Positions 18,023-31,361 of a stretch of 64,000 nucleotides of DNA are shown piece by piece (the stretch's first letter is position 1; the number at the start of each line of letters is the position of its first letter). Location of the stretch: assembly GCA_029237735.1 (NCBI GenBank), contig JAQZBU010000008.1, positions 90,763 to 154,762 on the forward strand. The letters are read 5' to 3'. This stretch comes from Ramlibacter sp. (GTDB lineage Bacteria; Pseudomonadota; Gammaproteobacteria; Burkholderiales; Burkholderiaceae_C). The position numbers and the translations under genes are program-made. The notes under the pieces were generated by a model. That model did not search any database. It worked only from the letters and a program-made list of their open reading frames with translations, and was not told the origin of the DNA.

Positions 18023-18469
18023 ATGAAGAAGTCACTCATTTCATTAGCCCTCGTCACTTGCGCCGCTCTTGCTGCGCTGCCGGCCCGAGCCCAAAGCGAA
18101 GCGTCGGCGCTCAGCGCCGTTTCGGCCCTGCCGCTTGCCTCCGTCGTGGTCGGCGCCAGCGCGGCCGCCGGGGCTTCGGTGGCCGTTCCGGTGATGCTAT
18201 CCGCCGCCGGCGCCGTCTTCGTGGTGAAGGCGGTCGAAGTCAGCGCATTGAGCACGGTATACGTGCTGGAACGGGCCTCTGACGGCGCACGCGTCAGCGT
18301 CGAGGTGGTGGGACGCGGCGTCGCCAATGCTTCCGTGGTCGCGGGGACGCTGGTCACGGTCAGCGTGATCGGCTCGGGTTTGATCCTGTCGGCGGCGGGC
18401 GAGGCGATCGCCTTCCTGCCCAACGCGCTGGGCCGCGCCTTGCTGCACAACGAGCGCATCACGTACTGA
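18023..18469 (+). CDS. Exported hypothetical protein, STM0539-like
   Basis: A 148-residue protein with a Sec signal peptide (MKKSLISLALVTCAALAALPARAQ). The mature part is Ala/Val-rich with two hydrophobic stretches around a charged patch (ERASDGARVSVEVV), and ends NALGRALLHNERITY. From memory it resembles the STM0539 family, unknown function, which commonly precedes a DUF2145 gene as here. Start chosen on AAGGAG at 18009-18014. Only 8 nt separate it from the next start. Confidence 0.65.
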   Translation: MKKSLISLALVTCAALAALPARAQSEASALSAVSALPLASVVVGASAAAGASVAVPVMLSAAGAVFVVKAVEVSALSTVYVLERASDGARVSVEVVGRGVANASVVAGTLVTVSVIGSGLILSAAGEAIAFLPNALGRALLHNERITY

Positions 18470-18477
18470 GGTTGGCC

Positions 18478-19281
18478 GTGAAGCACATCGTTTTCACCAC
18501 GGCATTGGCGGCAGCGATGCTCGTCACGCAGCCGGCGCTGGCGGGCCGCTCCTGCGAGCAGAAGAAACCCAGCGCCCGAACCATCGAGCGCGGGCTGGTA
18601 TTGGCCGAGCGCACGCTGGCCGCGCTCGACGCCAGCGGTGCCGATGTCGTCGTGCTCGCCCGAGCAGGCCAAGATCTCTCCAGGTACGGGCTGCGGTATT
18701 CGCACCTTGGCCTGGCTTATCGCGAACCCGCTCGTGGCAGCACCGCCAGCACCTGGCGCATCGTGCACAAGCTCAATCAATGCGGAAGCGCCGACGCGTC
18801 GGTGTACCGGCAGGGGCTTGGCGAATTCTTCCTGGACGACTTATGGCGCCATGAGGCGGCGTGGGTCGTGCCGTCACGCGACGTGCAGGGCAAGCTGCTG
18901 CCGCTGTTGCAGGACAACGCGCGCGCCACGGCGTTGCACCACAAGCCCTACAGCATCGTGAGCTACGCCTGGGGCCAGCGCTACCAGCAGTCCAACCAGT
19001 GGGCCATCGAAACGCTTGCCGGCGCGATGGAGGGCGGCGCGCCCTCCCGCGGCGCGGCGCAAAACTGGATGCGTACGCGCGGCTACGAGCCGGCGGCGCT
19101 GAAGCTCGGGCCTTTGACGCGACTGGGCGCGCGTGCGAGCGCCGCGAACGTCGCCTTCGACGACCACCCTGATGAAAAGCGGTTTTCCGATCGCATCGAG
19201 ACCGTGACCGTAGACTCGGTGTTTGAGTGGATTCAGCGGTCAGGATTGGGCTCCGCCCCAATGATCCTTCGGCTGCCTTAA
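18478..19281 (+). CDS. DUF2145 family exported protein
   Basis: A 267-residue protein with a signal peptide ending at ALAG, then a DUF2145 domain. Conserved patches are RYSHLGLAYRE (about residue 75), WRIVHKLNQCG and YQQSNQWAIETLA (about residue 175). The pattern of a His-x-Gly strand followed far downstream by an Asn-Gln-Trp helix start recalls circularly permuted NlpC/P60-type hydrolases, but a Ser stands where a Cys nucleophile would be; this fold idea is inference. I prefer GTG 18478 (GAGG six bases upstream) over TTG 18472. Confidence 0.75.
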   Translation: MKHIVFTTALAAAMLVTQPALAGRSCEQKKPSARTIERGLVLAERTLAALDASGADVVVLARAGQDLSRYGLRYSHLGLAYREPARGSTASTWRIVHKLNQCGSADASVYRQGLGEFFLDDLWRHEAAWVVPSRDVQGKLLPLLQDNARATALHHKPYSIVSYAWGQRYQQSNQWAIETLAGAMEGGAPSRGAAQNWMRTRGYEPAALKLGPLTRLGARASAANVAFDDHPDEKRFSDRIETVTVDSVFEWIQRSGLGSAPMILRLP

Positions 19282-19294
19282 TAGGAGAAGAAAA

Positions 19295-22528
<3,234 letters not shown>

Positions 22529-22577
22529 GCGCTTGAGGGCTGGACGGACCCGTTCCAAGAGAAGGCAGAATTGTCCC

Positions 22578-24641
22578 ATGCCCGACACAAAGGCCCTGTC
22601 CGAGCCGCAGAAAGCCCTCATCAAGATGGGTCTGGCACGCGACATCGATCTCGCGCTGCACCTGCCACTGCGCTATGAGGACGAAACAAGGATCGTCCCG
22701 CTGCGCGATTGCAGGGAAGGCGACACCGCGCAGATCGAGGCCACCGTGACGGCATGCGAGATCGCGTACCGGCCACGCCGGCAACTACTGGTGACCGTGG
22801 ATGACGGTAGTGACACCTGCATGCTGCGCTTCTTCAGCTTCTACCCCTCCCAGCAGAAGGCGCTGGCCGTTGGCACGCGAGTGCGGGTGCGCGGGGAGCT
22901 CAAAGGGGGATTCCTCGGCTGGCAGATGGTTCATCCGACGTACAAGCCCGCAGGCGGGGAGCTTCCTTCGGCGCTGACTCCGGTTTATTCCACAGTGGCG
23001 AGCCTGCCGCAGCTGTACCTGCGCAAGGCCGTGCTCGGTGGCCTGGCGCGCGCGGACTTGTCGGATACCTTCCCGCCGGGCGTCAGCGAGACACTGCGGC
23101 CCGTGGTGTGGAATTTGCGCGAGGCCCTGACGTTCCTGCACCAGCCCACGCCGGACGTGCCGCTCGCCACTCTAGAAGATCGCGGCCACCCGGCGTGGCA
23201 GCGTCTGAAGGCGGAAGAGCTCCTTGCGCAGCAACTCTCGCAACTTCAAAGCAAGCGCGAGCGTGAGGTTCTTCGCTCGCCGGCCCTGGCGGCGAAACCG
23301 GGTGGCTTGCATGAGCAACTACTCGCGGCCTTGCCATTCAAGCTCACCGCGGCGCAGCGTCGTGTGGGCGAGGAGATCGCCCGCGACCTGGGCCGTGGGT
23401 TACCGATGCACCGCCTCTTGCAGGGCGATGTCGGCTCGGGCAAGACCGTGGTCGCCGCGCTGGCGGCGGCGATCGCCATCGACGCCGGCTGGCAAGGGGC
23501 CTTGATGGCGCCGACCGAAATCCTTGCCGAGCAGCACTTTCGCAAGTTGATCGGCTGGCTGGAGCCCCTGTTCGCGCCTCGCGGCCTGCGGGTGGCCTGG
23601 CTGACCGGCAGCCAGAAGAAAAAGGAGCGCGCCGAAATGCTGGCGCTGGTGGCCAGTGGCGAGGCGGCCCTGGTCGTCGGCACGCATGCCGTCATCCAGG
23701 ACCAGGTGCATTTCCGCAACCTGGGGTTGGCCATCATCGACGAACAACACCGGTTCGGCGTCGCGCAGCGGCTCGCGCTGCGCGACAAGATGAAGGAGGC
23801 CGGCCAGGAGCCGCACCTCCTGATGATGTCGGCCACACCTATTCCCCGCACGCTGGCGATGAGCTACTACGCTGACCTGGATGTCTCCACCATCGACGAA
23901 CTGCCGCCCGGCCGCACGCCCGTCGTCACGAAACTGATCGCGGACAGCCGGCGCGAAGAAGTGACCGAACGCATACGCTCGCAGGTTGCGCAGGGCCGAC
24001 AGGTGTACTGGGTCTGCCCGCTGATCGAGGAAAGCGAGGCTCTGGACCTGACCAACGCCACCGCGACGCACGAAACGCTCAGTGCCGCCCTGCCCGGCGT
24101 GATGGTTGGGCTGCTGCATTCGCGGATGCCCCCGGCGGAAAAGAAGGCCGTGATGTCTCTCTTCACGGGCGGGCAGATGGGCGTCCTGGTGTCGACGACG
24201 GTCATCGAAGTCGGAGTGGACGTGCCGAACGCCTCGCTGATGGTGATCGAGCACGCGGAGCGGTTTGGCCTGTCGCAGCTGCACCAGCTGCGCGGCCGCG
24301 TCGGCCGGGGCGCCGCCGCATCGGCCTGTGTGCTCCTGTACTCGGCCGGCGAGGGCGGACGCCTGGGCGAGACGGCCCGCGCGCGGCTCAAGGCCATGGC
24401 GGACACTGCCGACGGCTTCGAGATTGCGCGGCGCGACCTGGAAATCCGAGGGCCTGGCGAGTTCCTCGGCGCCCGCCAGTCGGGGGCGCCGCTGCTGCGC
24501 TTTGCGGACCTGGCCACCGACATCCAGCTGCTGGATTGGGCGCGCCGGCTCGCGCCCCTCATGCTCGATCGCCACCCCGAACTGGCGCGAAAGCACACGG
24601 CCCGCTGGTTGGGAGGAAAATCGGAGTACCTCAAGGCCTAA
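22578..24641 (+). CDS. recG: ATP-dependent DNA helicase RecG
   Basis: A 687-residue superfamily 2 helicase that remodels stalled forks and Holliday junctions. The N-terminal wedge/OB domain is followed by Walker A (GDVGSGKT, about residue 283), the DEQH box ([12 protein letters not shown]), motif III ([11 protein letters not shown]) and the C-terminal QxxGRxGR region ([10 protein letters not shown]). ATG 22578 gives the family length. It is divergent from queA and followed 25 nt later by oxyR, an arrangement common in Burkholderiales. Confidence 0.96.
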   Translation: MPDTKALSEPQKALIKMGLARDIDLALHLPLRYEDETRIVPLRDCREGDTAQIEATVTACEIAYRPRRQLLVTVDDGSDTCMLRFFSFYPSQQKALAVGTRVRVRGELKGGFLGWQMVHPTYKPAGGELPSALTPVYSTVASLPQLYLRKAVLGGLARADLSDTFPPGVSETLRPVVWNLREALTFLHQPTPDVPLATLEDRGHPAWQRLKAEELLAQQLSQLQSKREREVLRSPALAAKPGGLHEQLLAALPFKLTAAQRRVGEEIARDLGRGLPMHRLLQGDVGSGKTVVAALAAAIAIDAGWQGALMAPTEILAEQHFRKLIGWLEPLFAPRGLRVAWLTGSQKKKERAEMLALVASGEAALVVGTHAVIQDQVHFRNLGLAIIDEQHRFGVAQRLALRDKMKEAGQEPHLLMMSATPIPRTLAMSYYADLDVSTIDELPPGRTPVVTKLIADSRREEVTERIRSQVAQGRQVYWVCPLIEESEALDLTNATATHETLSAALPGVMVGLLHSRMPPAEKKAVMSLFTGGQMGVLVSTTVIEVGVDVPNASLMVIEHAERFGLSQLHQLRGRVGRGAAASACVLLYSAGEGGRLGETARARLKAMADTADGFEIARRDLEIRGPGEFLGARQSGAPLLRFADLATDIQLLDWARRLAPLMLDRHPELARKHTARWLGGKSEYLKA

Positions 24642-24666
24642 GGGTTGCGGGACAAGCCAGGAATAT

Positions 24667-25620
24667 ATGACCCTCACCGAATTGAAATACATAGTCGCCG
24701 TAGCCCGCGAGAAGCATTTCGGCAAGGCCGCCGAAGCCTGCTTCGTCTCGCAGCCGACGCTTTCGGTGGCGATCAAGAAGCTCGAGGAAGAGCTGGAGGT
24801 CAAGTTGTTCGAGCGCAGCGCCAACGAAGTCACCGTCACGCCGCTAGGCGAGGACATCGTGCGACAGGCCCAAAGCGTGCTCGAACAGGCGGCCAGCATC
24901 AAGGAAATTGCCAAACGCGGCAAGGATCCGCTCGCGGGGCCGTTGAAGCTGGGCGTGATCTACACCATCGGCCCCTACCTGCTTCCCGACCTGGTGCGCC
25001 AGGCGATTTCACGCACGCCGCAGATGCCGCTGATGCTGCAGGAGAACTTCACCGTCAAGCTGCTGGAGATGCTGCGCACCGGCGACATCGACTGCGCGAT
25101 CATGGCCGAGCCGTTTCCCGACACCGGCCTGGCGGTGGCGCAGCTCTACGACGAGCCTTTCCTTGCGGCCGTGCCCAGCAATCACCCGCTGGCCGCAAAG
25201 AAGACCGTGACTTCGGCGGAACTCAAGAGCGAGACGATGTTACTGCTGGGTGCGGGCCACTGCTTTCGCGACCATGTGCTGGAGGTGTGCCCCGAGTTCG
25301 CCCGCTTCTCGAGTGATGCCGAAGGCATCCGCAAGAGCTTCGAAGGATCTTCGCTCGAGACGATCAAGCACATGGTGGCCGCCGGCATGGGCGTGACGCT
25401 GGTGCCTCGGCTGTCGGTGCCCAAGGAAGCGCTGGAGGTGCGGCCCAAACGGCGCAAGGAAGACCAGACCTTCGTCAAATACATCCCGTTCGACGGCGAC
25501 CCGCCGACGCGACGCGTCGTGCTGGCGTGGCGCCGCAGCTTCACCCGCTACGAAGCGATCGCCGCGCTGCGCAACGCCATTTACGCCTGCGAGCTGCCCG
25601 GTGTGAAGCGGCTGTCGTGA
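24667..25620 (+). CDS. oxyR: Hydrogen-peroxide sensing LysR-type regulator OxyR
   Basis: A 317-residue LysR protein. The N-terminal HTH (about 1-60) is followed by the effector domain with the redox pair Cys199 and Cys208 in GHCFRDHVLEVC, at the same residue numbers as in E. coli OxyR. Oxidation to the disulfide would switch on peroxide defence genes. It lies directly after recG and before a DyP peroxidase, which is a plausible target. The start ATG is preceded by AGGAAT-like sequence. Confidence 0.93.
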   Translation: MTLTELKYIVAVAREKHFGKAAEACFVSQPTLSVAIKKLEEELEVKLFERSANEVTVTPLGEDIVRQAQSVLEQAASIKEIAKRGKDPLAGPLKLGVIYTIGPYLLPDLVRQAISRTPQMPLMLQENFTVKLLEMLRTGDIDCAIMAEPFPDTGLAVAQLYDEPFLAAVPSNHPLAAKKTVTSAELKSETMLLLGAGHCFRDHVLEVCPEFARFSSDAEGIRKSFEGSSLETIKHMVAAGMGVTLVPRLSVPKEALEVRPKRRKEDQTFVKYIPFDGDPPTRRVVLAWRRSFTRYEAIAALRNAIYACELPGVKRLS

Positions 25621-25647
25621 GTTCCATCTTCGTCCAAACCCATTGCA

Positions 25648-26559
25648 ATGAATACGCTGTGCCAACCCGGTATCTTCGATCCCATTCCCGCTGTCGCGCG
25701 CTACGTCGTTTTTTCCCTTAGCGAGAAGGGCGTGGACGCGCAGGCCATCAAGGATGCACTCTCGCGACTGTCGCCGCTCGCCAACGGCAGCGACGTGGTG
25801 CTCGGCATCGGGCCCTCGCTCGTGGCCGCGCTTGGAGCACAGGTATCGGGTCTGCACGAATTCCCAGACCTTTCGGGCCACGGCGTCAAGGTGCCGTCCA
25901 CGCCCGGCACCTTGTGGTGCTGGGTGCGCGGCGATGACCTGGGTGACCTGCTGCACCTGACGCGAAAGGTCCAGAAGGCCTTGGCGCCGGAATTCGCGGT
26001 GCGTCACGTCGTCGATGCCTTCCGGCACGCGCTCGCCGAGAGCGGCCATGGGCGCGACCTGACGGGCTTCGAGGACGGCACGGAAAATCCGGTCGGCGAG
26101 GCGGCCGAGGAGGCTGCCTTCGTCCACGGCCAGGGCGAAGGCCTCGATGGTTCGAGCTTCGTGGCCGTGCAGCAGTGGGTCCACGACCTCGACGCCTTCG
26201 AGGCATTGGCGGACGACGAGCGCGACCATCACATAGGCCGGCGGCTGGCGGACAACGAGGAGATCGAGGGTTCGCCGGTGTCGGCGCATGTGAAGCGCAC
26301 CGCGCAGGAAAGCTTCGACCCTCCGGCCTTCATGTTGCGCCGTTCCATGCCATGGATGATGAGCATGCAGGCGGGCCTGATGTTCGTGGCGTTTGGTCAA
26401 TCGCTCTACGCTTTCGAGGCGCAGATGCGGCGCATGGCCGGCCAGGACGACGGCATCACCGATGCCATGTTCCGGATTTCGCGCCCGGTGAGCGGGGCTT
26501 ATTTCTGGTGCCCGCCCCTGCGTGACGGCAAGCTGGACCTGCGCCGGATCGGCTTGTGA
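25648..26559 (+). CDS. DyP-type haem peroxidase
   Basis: A 303-residue dye-decolourising peroxidase. The GXXDG signature is GFEDGTENP (Gly140, catalytic Asp143), the proximal haem ligand is the His of SAHVKRT, and the distal Arg lies in FMLRRSMPW. Length and motifs fit the cytoplasmic class B type; no Tat signal or encapsulin-targeting tail is evident. It starts 27 nt after oxyR and so is probably part of the peroxide response. Confidence 0.92.
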   Translation: MNTLCQPGIFDPIPAVARYVVFSLSEKGVDAQAIKDALSRLSPLANGSDVVLGIGPSLVAALGAQVSGLHEFPDLSGHGVKVPSTPGTLWCWVRGDDLGDLLHLTRKVQKALAPEFAVRHVVDAFRHALAESGHGRDLTGFEDGTENPVGEAAEEAAFVHGQGEGLDGSSFVAVQQWVHDLDAFEALADDERDHHIGRRLADNEEIEGSPVSAHVKRTAQESFDPPAFMLRRSMPWMMSMQAGLMFVAFGQSLYAFEAQMRRMAGQDDGITDAMFRISRPVSGAYFWCPPLRDGKLDLRRIGL

Positions 26560-26580
26560 TGCGCCCGTAATGTGCCCGTG

Positions 26581-27441
26581 ATGCTGCGCGAGAAACTCGA
26601 TCTCTACCTCGACCTGATTCGCTGGAGCCGCCCGGCGGGCTGGTTGCTGCTGCTGTGGCCGACGCTCAGCGCACTCTGGATCGCGGCGAACGGGTTTCCT
26701 GGGTGGCATCTGCTGGTGGTCTTTACGCTCGGCACGGTCCTCATGCGCAGCGCGGGGTGCTGCGCAAACGACGTGGCGGACCGCGAGTTCGACCGCCACG
26801 TGAAGCGCACCGCCCAGCGACCGGTGACTCGCGGGGCGGTTTCGGTGCGCGAAGCGCTGCTGCTGGGCGCCGCCTTGGCGCTGGCCGCGTTCGGCCTTGT
26901 GCTCACGACCAACGTGGCGACGATCGCATGGTCATTCGCGGCGTTGGCCATAGCATTGGTGTATCCCTACGCCAAGCGCTTCGTCTCCATGCCTCAGGCT
27001 GTGCTCGGCGTCGCCTTCAGCTTCGGCATCCCCATGGCATTCGCGGCCGTGCAATCAGCTGTGCCGCTGGTGGCGTGGGTGCTGCTGCTGGGCAACCTGT
27101 TCTGGGTGCTGGCCTACGACACGGAGTACGCCATGGTCGACCGGGACGACGACCTGAAGATCGGCATGAAGACATCGGCCATTACCCTGGGTCGCGCGGA
27201 CGTGCCGGTCGTCATGCTGTGCTACGCCGCTTACCTTTGCATCTGGGCGGTGACGCTGGCGGGCCGGATTCCGCTGGCGGTCGTCCTTGTTTCTACGGGG
27301 CTCGGCGCCGCCCAGGCGCTCTGGCACTTCTCGATGATCCGCGCTCGTGAGCGGGACGGCTGCTTCAAGGCATTCCGGGTGAACCACTGGCTGGGGTTCA
27401 CGATGTTCGCCGGCGTCGTCGCGGGCTACGCGCTCAAGTAG
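26581..27441 (+). CDS. ubiA: 4-hydroxybenzoate octaprenyltransferase
   Basis: A 286-residue membrane prenyltransferase that attaches the polyprenyl tail to 4-hydroxybenzoate in ubiquinone synthesis. Both Asp-rich motifs are present: [15 protein letters not shown], and [19 protein letters not shown]. About eight to nine helices are predicted. Start choice between GTG 26572 and ATG 26581 is open; I take the ATG. It lies 21 nt after the DyP gene and converges with proC, whose stop abuts its own. Confidence 0.93.
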   Translation: MLREKLDLYLDLIRWSRPAGWLLLLWPTLSALWIAANGFPGWHLLVVFTLGTVLMRSAGCCANDVADREFDRHVKRTAQRPVTRGAVSVREALLLGAALALAAFGLVLTTNVATIAWSFAALAIALVYPYAKRFVSMPQAVLGVAFSFGIPMAFAAVQSAVPLVAWVLLLGNLFWVLAYDTEYAMVDRDDDLKIGMKTSAITLGRADVPVVMLCYAAYLCIWAVTLAGRIPLAVVLVSTGLGAAQALWHFSMIRARERDGCFKAFRVNHWLGFTMFAGVVAGYALK

Positions 27442-28278
27442 TCAGCGGCCGAACTCGTCGCCCAGTTCCGCGGCACGCTGCCGCGCTGCGTGCATTGCCT
27501 TGATGAAAAAAGCCTGCACCTGGTCCTGCTCCAACGAGGTGATCGCCGCGTGAGTGGTGCCGCCCTTGGATGTCACGCGTTGGCGCAGCACTTCAGGCGG
27601 ATCTTTGGAAGCCTGGGCGAGCGCGGAGGCGCCGGCGAAAGTGCCTACCGACAACTGATAAGCCTGCTCCCGCGTGAGGCCCATCTCCATGCCAGCCTGC
27701 GTCATGGCCTCCAGGAAGAAGAATACATAAGCTGGCCCAGAACCGGAAAGCGCCGTCACGGCATCCAGATCCGCCTCTTCTTTCACCCAGAGCAACGCAC
27801 CCGTGGTTGCGATCACCTGCTCCACGCGCGCCTTGTCCGCGTCCGAAATGCCGGGCCGTGCATAGAGCGCCGTCATGCCCTTTCCGATGAGCGCGGGCGT
27901 GTTGGGCATCGAGCGAACGATGCGCTGCGTACCCAGCCACTGGGCAATACTGTCGGACCTTATGCCCGCCGCGACGCTCAAGTGCAACGCGGTGCCGGTA
28001 TGGGCGCGGGCATTGCCAGCGGCGTCCTTGAAGGTTTGCGGCTTGACAGCCCAAACCACGATCGCGGCGCGTGCCAATGCGGGGCCAGCGTGGTCACGGG
28101 CCTCGATACCGAACTGGGCCCGCAGTTTCTGGCGCGCCTCCTCGGAGGGTTCGACGACCTCAATTTGCGCGGAGGGCAGCCCTTCGCGGATCAGGCCGCC
28201 CATGATGGCGCTGGCCATGTTTCCGCCGCCGATGAAGGCAACGGGCCCCTTCATCCGGGAGTCGATCGTGCTTGTCAT
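27442..28278 (-). CDS. proC: Pyrroline-5-carboxylate reductase
   Basis: A 278-residue enzyme for the last step of proline synthesis. The Rossmann glycine motif is FIGGGNMASAIMGGL, and the C-terminal dimer domain holds the family signature DAVTALSGSGPAYVFFFLEA and SKGGTTHAAI. A start at the internal Met9 (MKGPVAFIGG) is also possible. Divergent from glpD with about 70 nt between starts. Confidence 0.94.
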   Translation of the reverse strand: MTSTIDSRMKGPVAFIGGGNMASAIMGGLIREGLPSAQIEVVEPSEEARQKLRAQFGIEARDHAGPALARAAIVVWAVKPQTFKDAAGNARAHTGTALHLSVAAGIRSDSIAQWLGTQRIVRSMPNTPALIGKGMTALYARPGISDADKARVEQVIATTGALLWVKEEADLDAVTALSGSGPAYVFFFLEAMTQAGMEMGLTREQAYQLSVGTFAGASALAQASKDPPEVLRQRVTSKGGTTHAAITSLEQDQVQAFFIKAMHAARQRAAELGDEFGR

Positions 28279-28349
28279 CCCGCCAGTCTATCGCCGCCTT
28301 GCCGTGACGGAGGCTCGACTCGCACACCAGGTCGGTGAAAATGGGACGC

Positions 28350-29918
28350 ATGAATCGAGAGTCACTGGTTTCCCGGCTGGCACGACCGACCACGTACGAC
28401 GTGGCAATCATCGGTGGCGGCGCCACGGGGCTGGGTGTGGCCCTGGACGCGGCAGCGAGGGGCTATTCGGTGGTGCTGGTCGAAGCGCATGACTTCGCCA
28501 AGGGAACTTCGTCGCGCGCAACCAAACTTGTTCATGGGGGGGTGCGCTACCTGGCACAGGGCGATATCGCCTTGGTCCGGGAGGCATTGCACGAGCGAAC
28601 AACGCTCCTGCATAACGCGCCCCACCTGGCGCAACCGCTGCCCTTCGTGATGCCCTCGTATCGGATCTGGGAAACGCCTTTCTACGGCGCGGGCCTCAAG
28701 ATGTATGACGCGCTGGCCGGAAAAGCAGGCCTGGGCCCCACGGAGTTCCTGAGCAGGGCGCAGACCCTGGCCTGCCTGCCGACTGCCCGGGCGCAAGGGC
28801 TAAAGGGGGGAGTCAAGTACTGGGACGGCCAGTTCGACGACGCCCGATTGGCGCTGGCGCTCGCCCGCACCGCCGCCGCCCGCGGCGCGCTCGTGGTCAA
28901 CTATTGCGCCGCAACGAGCCTGCGCCATGAGGGCGGCAAAATCGCCGGATTGAATTGCGAAGATCGCGAGACAGGGGCGGCCTACGAGTTGAGCGCTCGC
29001 TGCGTGATCAATGCGGCCGGCGTATGGGTGGACGAATTTCGGCAGCAGGACGGCCGGGCGATCGGCCGTCCCGTGACGGCGATGGTGGCACCGAGCCAGG
29101 GCGTGCACATCGTGGTGGACCGGGAATTCCTTCCGGGGGACCACGCATTGATGGTGCCGAAAACTGCTGACGGCCGAGTGTTGTTTGGCGTGCCGTGGCT
29201 AGGCAAGATCATATTGGGCACCACCGATACGCCACGGCAGGACCTCCCGGCCGAGCCGCGTCCGTTCAAGGAAGAGCTGCAGTTCATCCTCCAGGAATCC
29301 GGCCGCTATCTGAGCCGGGCGCCGTCGCAGGCCGACATCCGCAGCATGTGGGTGGGGCTAAGACCGCTGGTCAAGCGCCAGGGCGACGATGGCGACGATA
29401 CCAAGGAGCTCAGCCGGGAGCATACGGTACTGGTAAGCCGCAGTGGTCTGGTCACCGTAACCGGCGGGAAGTGGACCACCTACCGTGCCATGGCCGAAGA
29501 CGTGTTGGAAAAGTGCATGCAAAGCCGGCTCCTGGAGAGGACCAGGTCGGGAGTGACCACCAACTTGATTTTGATCGGTGGGGAGCACCCAAGTCGCCAG
29601 CAACCCCGGATGAGCGAGCCCCAGGGCCTGCACTCGTACGGTAGCGAGGCGGTCGCAGTGGCTGCGTTGCCGGGCGCCGATCGCGAGCTGGGCGCGGGCC
29701 TTACCGAGGCCATGGTACGTTTTGCCGCCCGTTCGGAATATGCACGGACGGTCGAGGACGTTCTGGCTCGCCGTTGCCGACTGTTATTCCTGGACGCGGC
29801 GCTCGCCGGCTCACTGGCAAGTGCGGTGGGTAGCCTGCTGAGGGCGGAAACCGGGGTCGATCCCCAAGTGAAGGCCTTCAAAGAACTGGCGCGCCTGTAC
29901 CTCACCATGCCGATCTGA
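28350..29918 (+). CDS. glpD: Aerobic glycerol-3-phosphate dehydrogenase
   Basis: An FAD enzyme of 522 residues that oxidises glycerol-3-phosphate to DHAP and feeds electrons to quinone. The FAD-binding fold is VAIIGGGATGLGVALDAAARG, followed by the GTSSRATKLVHGGVRYL segment, and VTGGKWTTYRAMAED near residue 375 is the second signature. In-frame starts at 28335 (GTG) and 28341 (ATG) add three to five residues. It lies directly upstream of the spc ribosomal operon, where rpsQ would stand in many proteobacteria. Confidence 0.93.
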   Translation: MNRESLVSRLARPTTYDVAIIGGGATGLGVALDAAARGYSVVLVEAHDFAKGTSSRATKLVHGGVRYLAQGDIALVREALHERTTLLHNAPHLAQPLPFVMPSYRIWETPFYGAGLKMYDALAGKAGLGPTEFLSRAQTLACLPTARAQGLKGGVKYWDGQFDDARLALALARTAAARGALVVNYCAATSLRHEGGKIAGLNCEDRETGAAYELSARCVINAAGVWVDEFRQQDGRAIGRPVTAMVAPSQGVHIVVDREFLPGDHALMVPKTADGRVLFGVPWLGKIILGTTDTPRQDLPAEPRPFKEELQFILQESGRYLSRAPSQADIRSMWVGLRPLVKRQGDDGDDTKELSREHTVLVSRSGLVTVTGGKWTTYRAMAEDVLEKCMQSRLLERTRSGVTTNLILIGGEHPSRQQPRMSEPQGLHSYGSEAVAVAALPGADRELGAGLTEAMVRFAARSEYARTVEDVLARRCRLLFLDAALAGSLASAVGSLLRAETGVDPQVKAFKELARLYLTMPI

Positions 29919-29927
29919 ACGCGGCTG

Positions 29928-29956
29928 TTGACAGCCTCCTTCGGGTTTGCCATAAT
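29928..29956 (+). promoter_or_regulatory. Strong sigma-70 promoter for the spc ribosomal operon
   Basis: A perfect TTGACA -35 box (29928-29933), a 17-nt spacer, and CATAAT as -10 (29951-29956), one mismatch from consensus. It lies about 156 nt upstream of rplN. This is the strongest promoter I find in the window and explains how spc is transcribed without an adjoining S10 operon. Confidence 0.85.
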
Positions 29957-30024
29957 CGCGGGCTGCGCTTTAAAAGGCGCGGAAAAGACATGTGCCTTGC
30001 GGGGCGCATAACCGCCTAAGCGAA

Positions 30025-30049
30025 GGCGCCCTGAGTTGTTCATGGCGCC
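30025..30049 (+). promoter_or_regulatory. Leader hairpin upstream of rplN
   Basis: Two GGCGCC hexamers (30025-30030 and 30044-30049) can pair across a 13-nt loop in the long (about 150 nt) untranslated leader of rplN. No T-run follows, so it is not a terminator. A regulatory role is a guess. Confidence 0.35.
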
Positions 30050-30111
30050 AACGACAGGCCCAAGACTGACCTGGTGGCTCGCCACTGGGTACAAGTTGGG
30101 AATATTTTGAA

Positions 30112-30480
30112 ATGATCCAGACAGAATCCCGGCTCGAAGTCGCCGACAACACCGGTGCGAAGTCCGTTCTTTGCATCAAGGTGCTCGGCGGTTCCAAGCG
30201 TCGCTACGCAAGCGTTGGCGACATCATCAAGGTGAGCATCAAGGAATGTGCTCCGCGTGGCCGCGTCAAGAAGGGCGAGGTTTACAGCGCCGTGGTGGTT
30301 CGCACCGCCAAGGGTATCCGCCGTTCCGATGGCTCCCTGGTCAAGTTCGACGGCAATGCCGCCGTGCTGCTCAACAACAAGCTGGAGCCCATCGGCACCC
30401 GCATCTTCGGCCCGGTGACGCGCGAGCTGCGCACCGAGAAGTTCATGAAGATCGTGTCCCTGGCTCCCGAAGTTCTGTAA
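30112..30480 (+). CDS. rplN: 50S ribosomal protein L14
   Basis: A 122-residue L14 starting [19 protein letters not shown], full length, with the conserved [18 protein letters not shown] end. It sits at the heart of the large subunit near L19 and the intersubunit bridge. It is the first gene of the spc operon here, behind a long leader and a near-consensus promoter; in most bacteria it follows rpsQ directly. Confidence 0.97.
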   Translation: MIQTESRLEVADNTGAKSVLCIKVLGGSKRRYASVGDIIKVSIKECAPRGRVKKGEVYSAVVVRTAKGIRRSDGSLVKFDGNAAVLLNNKLEPIGTRIFGPVTRELRTEKFMKIVSLAPEVL

Positions 30481-30493
30481 AGAAGGACGCGTC

Positions 30494-30811
30494 ATGAACA
30501 AGATTCGCAAAGGCGACGAAGTCATCGTGCTCGCGGGCCGTGACAAGGGCAAGCGCGGCAAGGTCGTGCTGCGCAAGGACGACGACCACGTGGTCGTCGA
30601 AGGTATCAACCTGGTGAAGAAGCACACCAAGCCGAACCCCCTGAAGGGTTCGACCGGCGGGATCGTCGAGAAATCGATGCCCATCCACCAGTCCAACGTG
30701 GCGATCTACAACGCCGCCACGGGCAAGGCTGACCGCGTGGGAATCAAGGTGGACGGCGACAAGCGCGTTCGCATCTTCAAGTCCAGCGGCGACGAGATCA
30801 AGGCGGCATGA
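30494..30811 (+). CDS. rplX: 50S ribosomal protein L24
   Basis: A 105-residue L24 with the KOW motif ([19 protein letters not shown]) at the N-terminus, which nucleates 50S assembly. It starts 13 nt after rplN, and its stop forms an ATGA overlap with a possible rplE start. Confidence 0.97.
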   Translation: MNKIRKGDEVIVLAGRDKGKRGKVVLRKDDDHVVVEGINLVKKHTKPNPLKGSTGGIVEKSMPIHQSNVAIYNAATGKADRVGIKVDGDKRVRIFKSSGDEIKAA

Positions 30812-30813
30812 CC

Positions 30814-31353
30814 ATGGCACGACTGCAACAACACTATCGCGAGAAGGTGGCTCCGGAGCTGACCGCCAAGTTCGGCTACAAGTCGCCGATGCAGGTCCCG
30901 CGCCTGACCAAGATCACCCTGAACATGGGTGTCTCGGAGGCCGTCGCCGACAAGAAAGTGATGGACAACGCCGTGGGCGACCTCACCAAGATCGCCGGCC
31001 AGAAGCCGGTCGTGACCAAGGCCAAGAAGGCCATCGCCGGCTTCAAGATTCGCGAAGGGCAGGCCATCGGCACCATGGTCACGCTGCGTGGCGCCCGCAT
31101 GTGGGAATTCCTGGACCGTTTCGTCACCGTGGCCCTGCCGCGCGTACGCGACTTCCGCGGCATTTCCGGCCGCGCTTTCGACGGCCGTGGCAACTACAAC
31201 ATCGGCGTGAAAGAGCAGATTATTTTCCCCGAGATCGAGTACGACAAGGTCGATGCCTTGCGCGGTCTCAATATCAGCATCACGACGACGGCCAAGACCG
31301 ATGAAGAGTGCAAGGCGCTCCTGGCCGGTTTCCGTTTCCCGTTCAAGAACTGA
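30814..31353 (+). CDS. rplE: 50S ribosomal protein L5
   Basis: A 179-residue L5 ([12 protein letters not shown]), which binds 5S rRNA in the central protuberance. I take ATG 30814, which gives the usual length; ATG 30808 (ATGACC) overlaps the rplX stop and would add two residues. In E. coli the region around the rplE start is the S8 autoregulatory target; I cannot confirm that fold here. Confidence 0.96.
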   Translation: MARLQQHYREKVAPELTAKFGYKSPMQVPRLTKITLNMGVSEAVADKKVMDNAVGDLTKIAGQKPVVTKAKKAIAGFKIREGQAIGTMVTLRGARMWEFLDRFVTVALPRVRDFRGISGRAFDGRGNYNIGVKEQIIFPEIEYDKVDALRGLNISITTTAKTDEECKALLAGFRFPFKN

Positions 31354-31361
31354 GGTTCCCC

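Noticed and set aside
23400..24923. 507-codon minus-strand frame opposite recG
   Set aside because: Spans the recG/oxyR boundary antisense; no domain.
25240..26799. 519-codon minus-strand frame opposite oxyR-DyP-ubiA
   Set aside because: Crosses three clear plus-strand genes; composition typical of antisense of GC-rich coding DNA.
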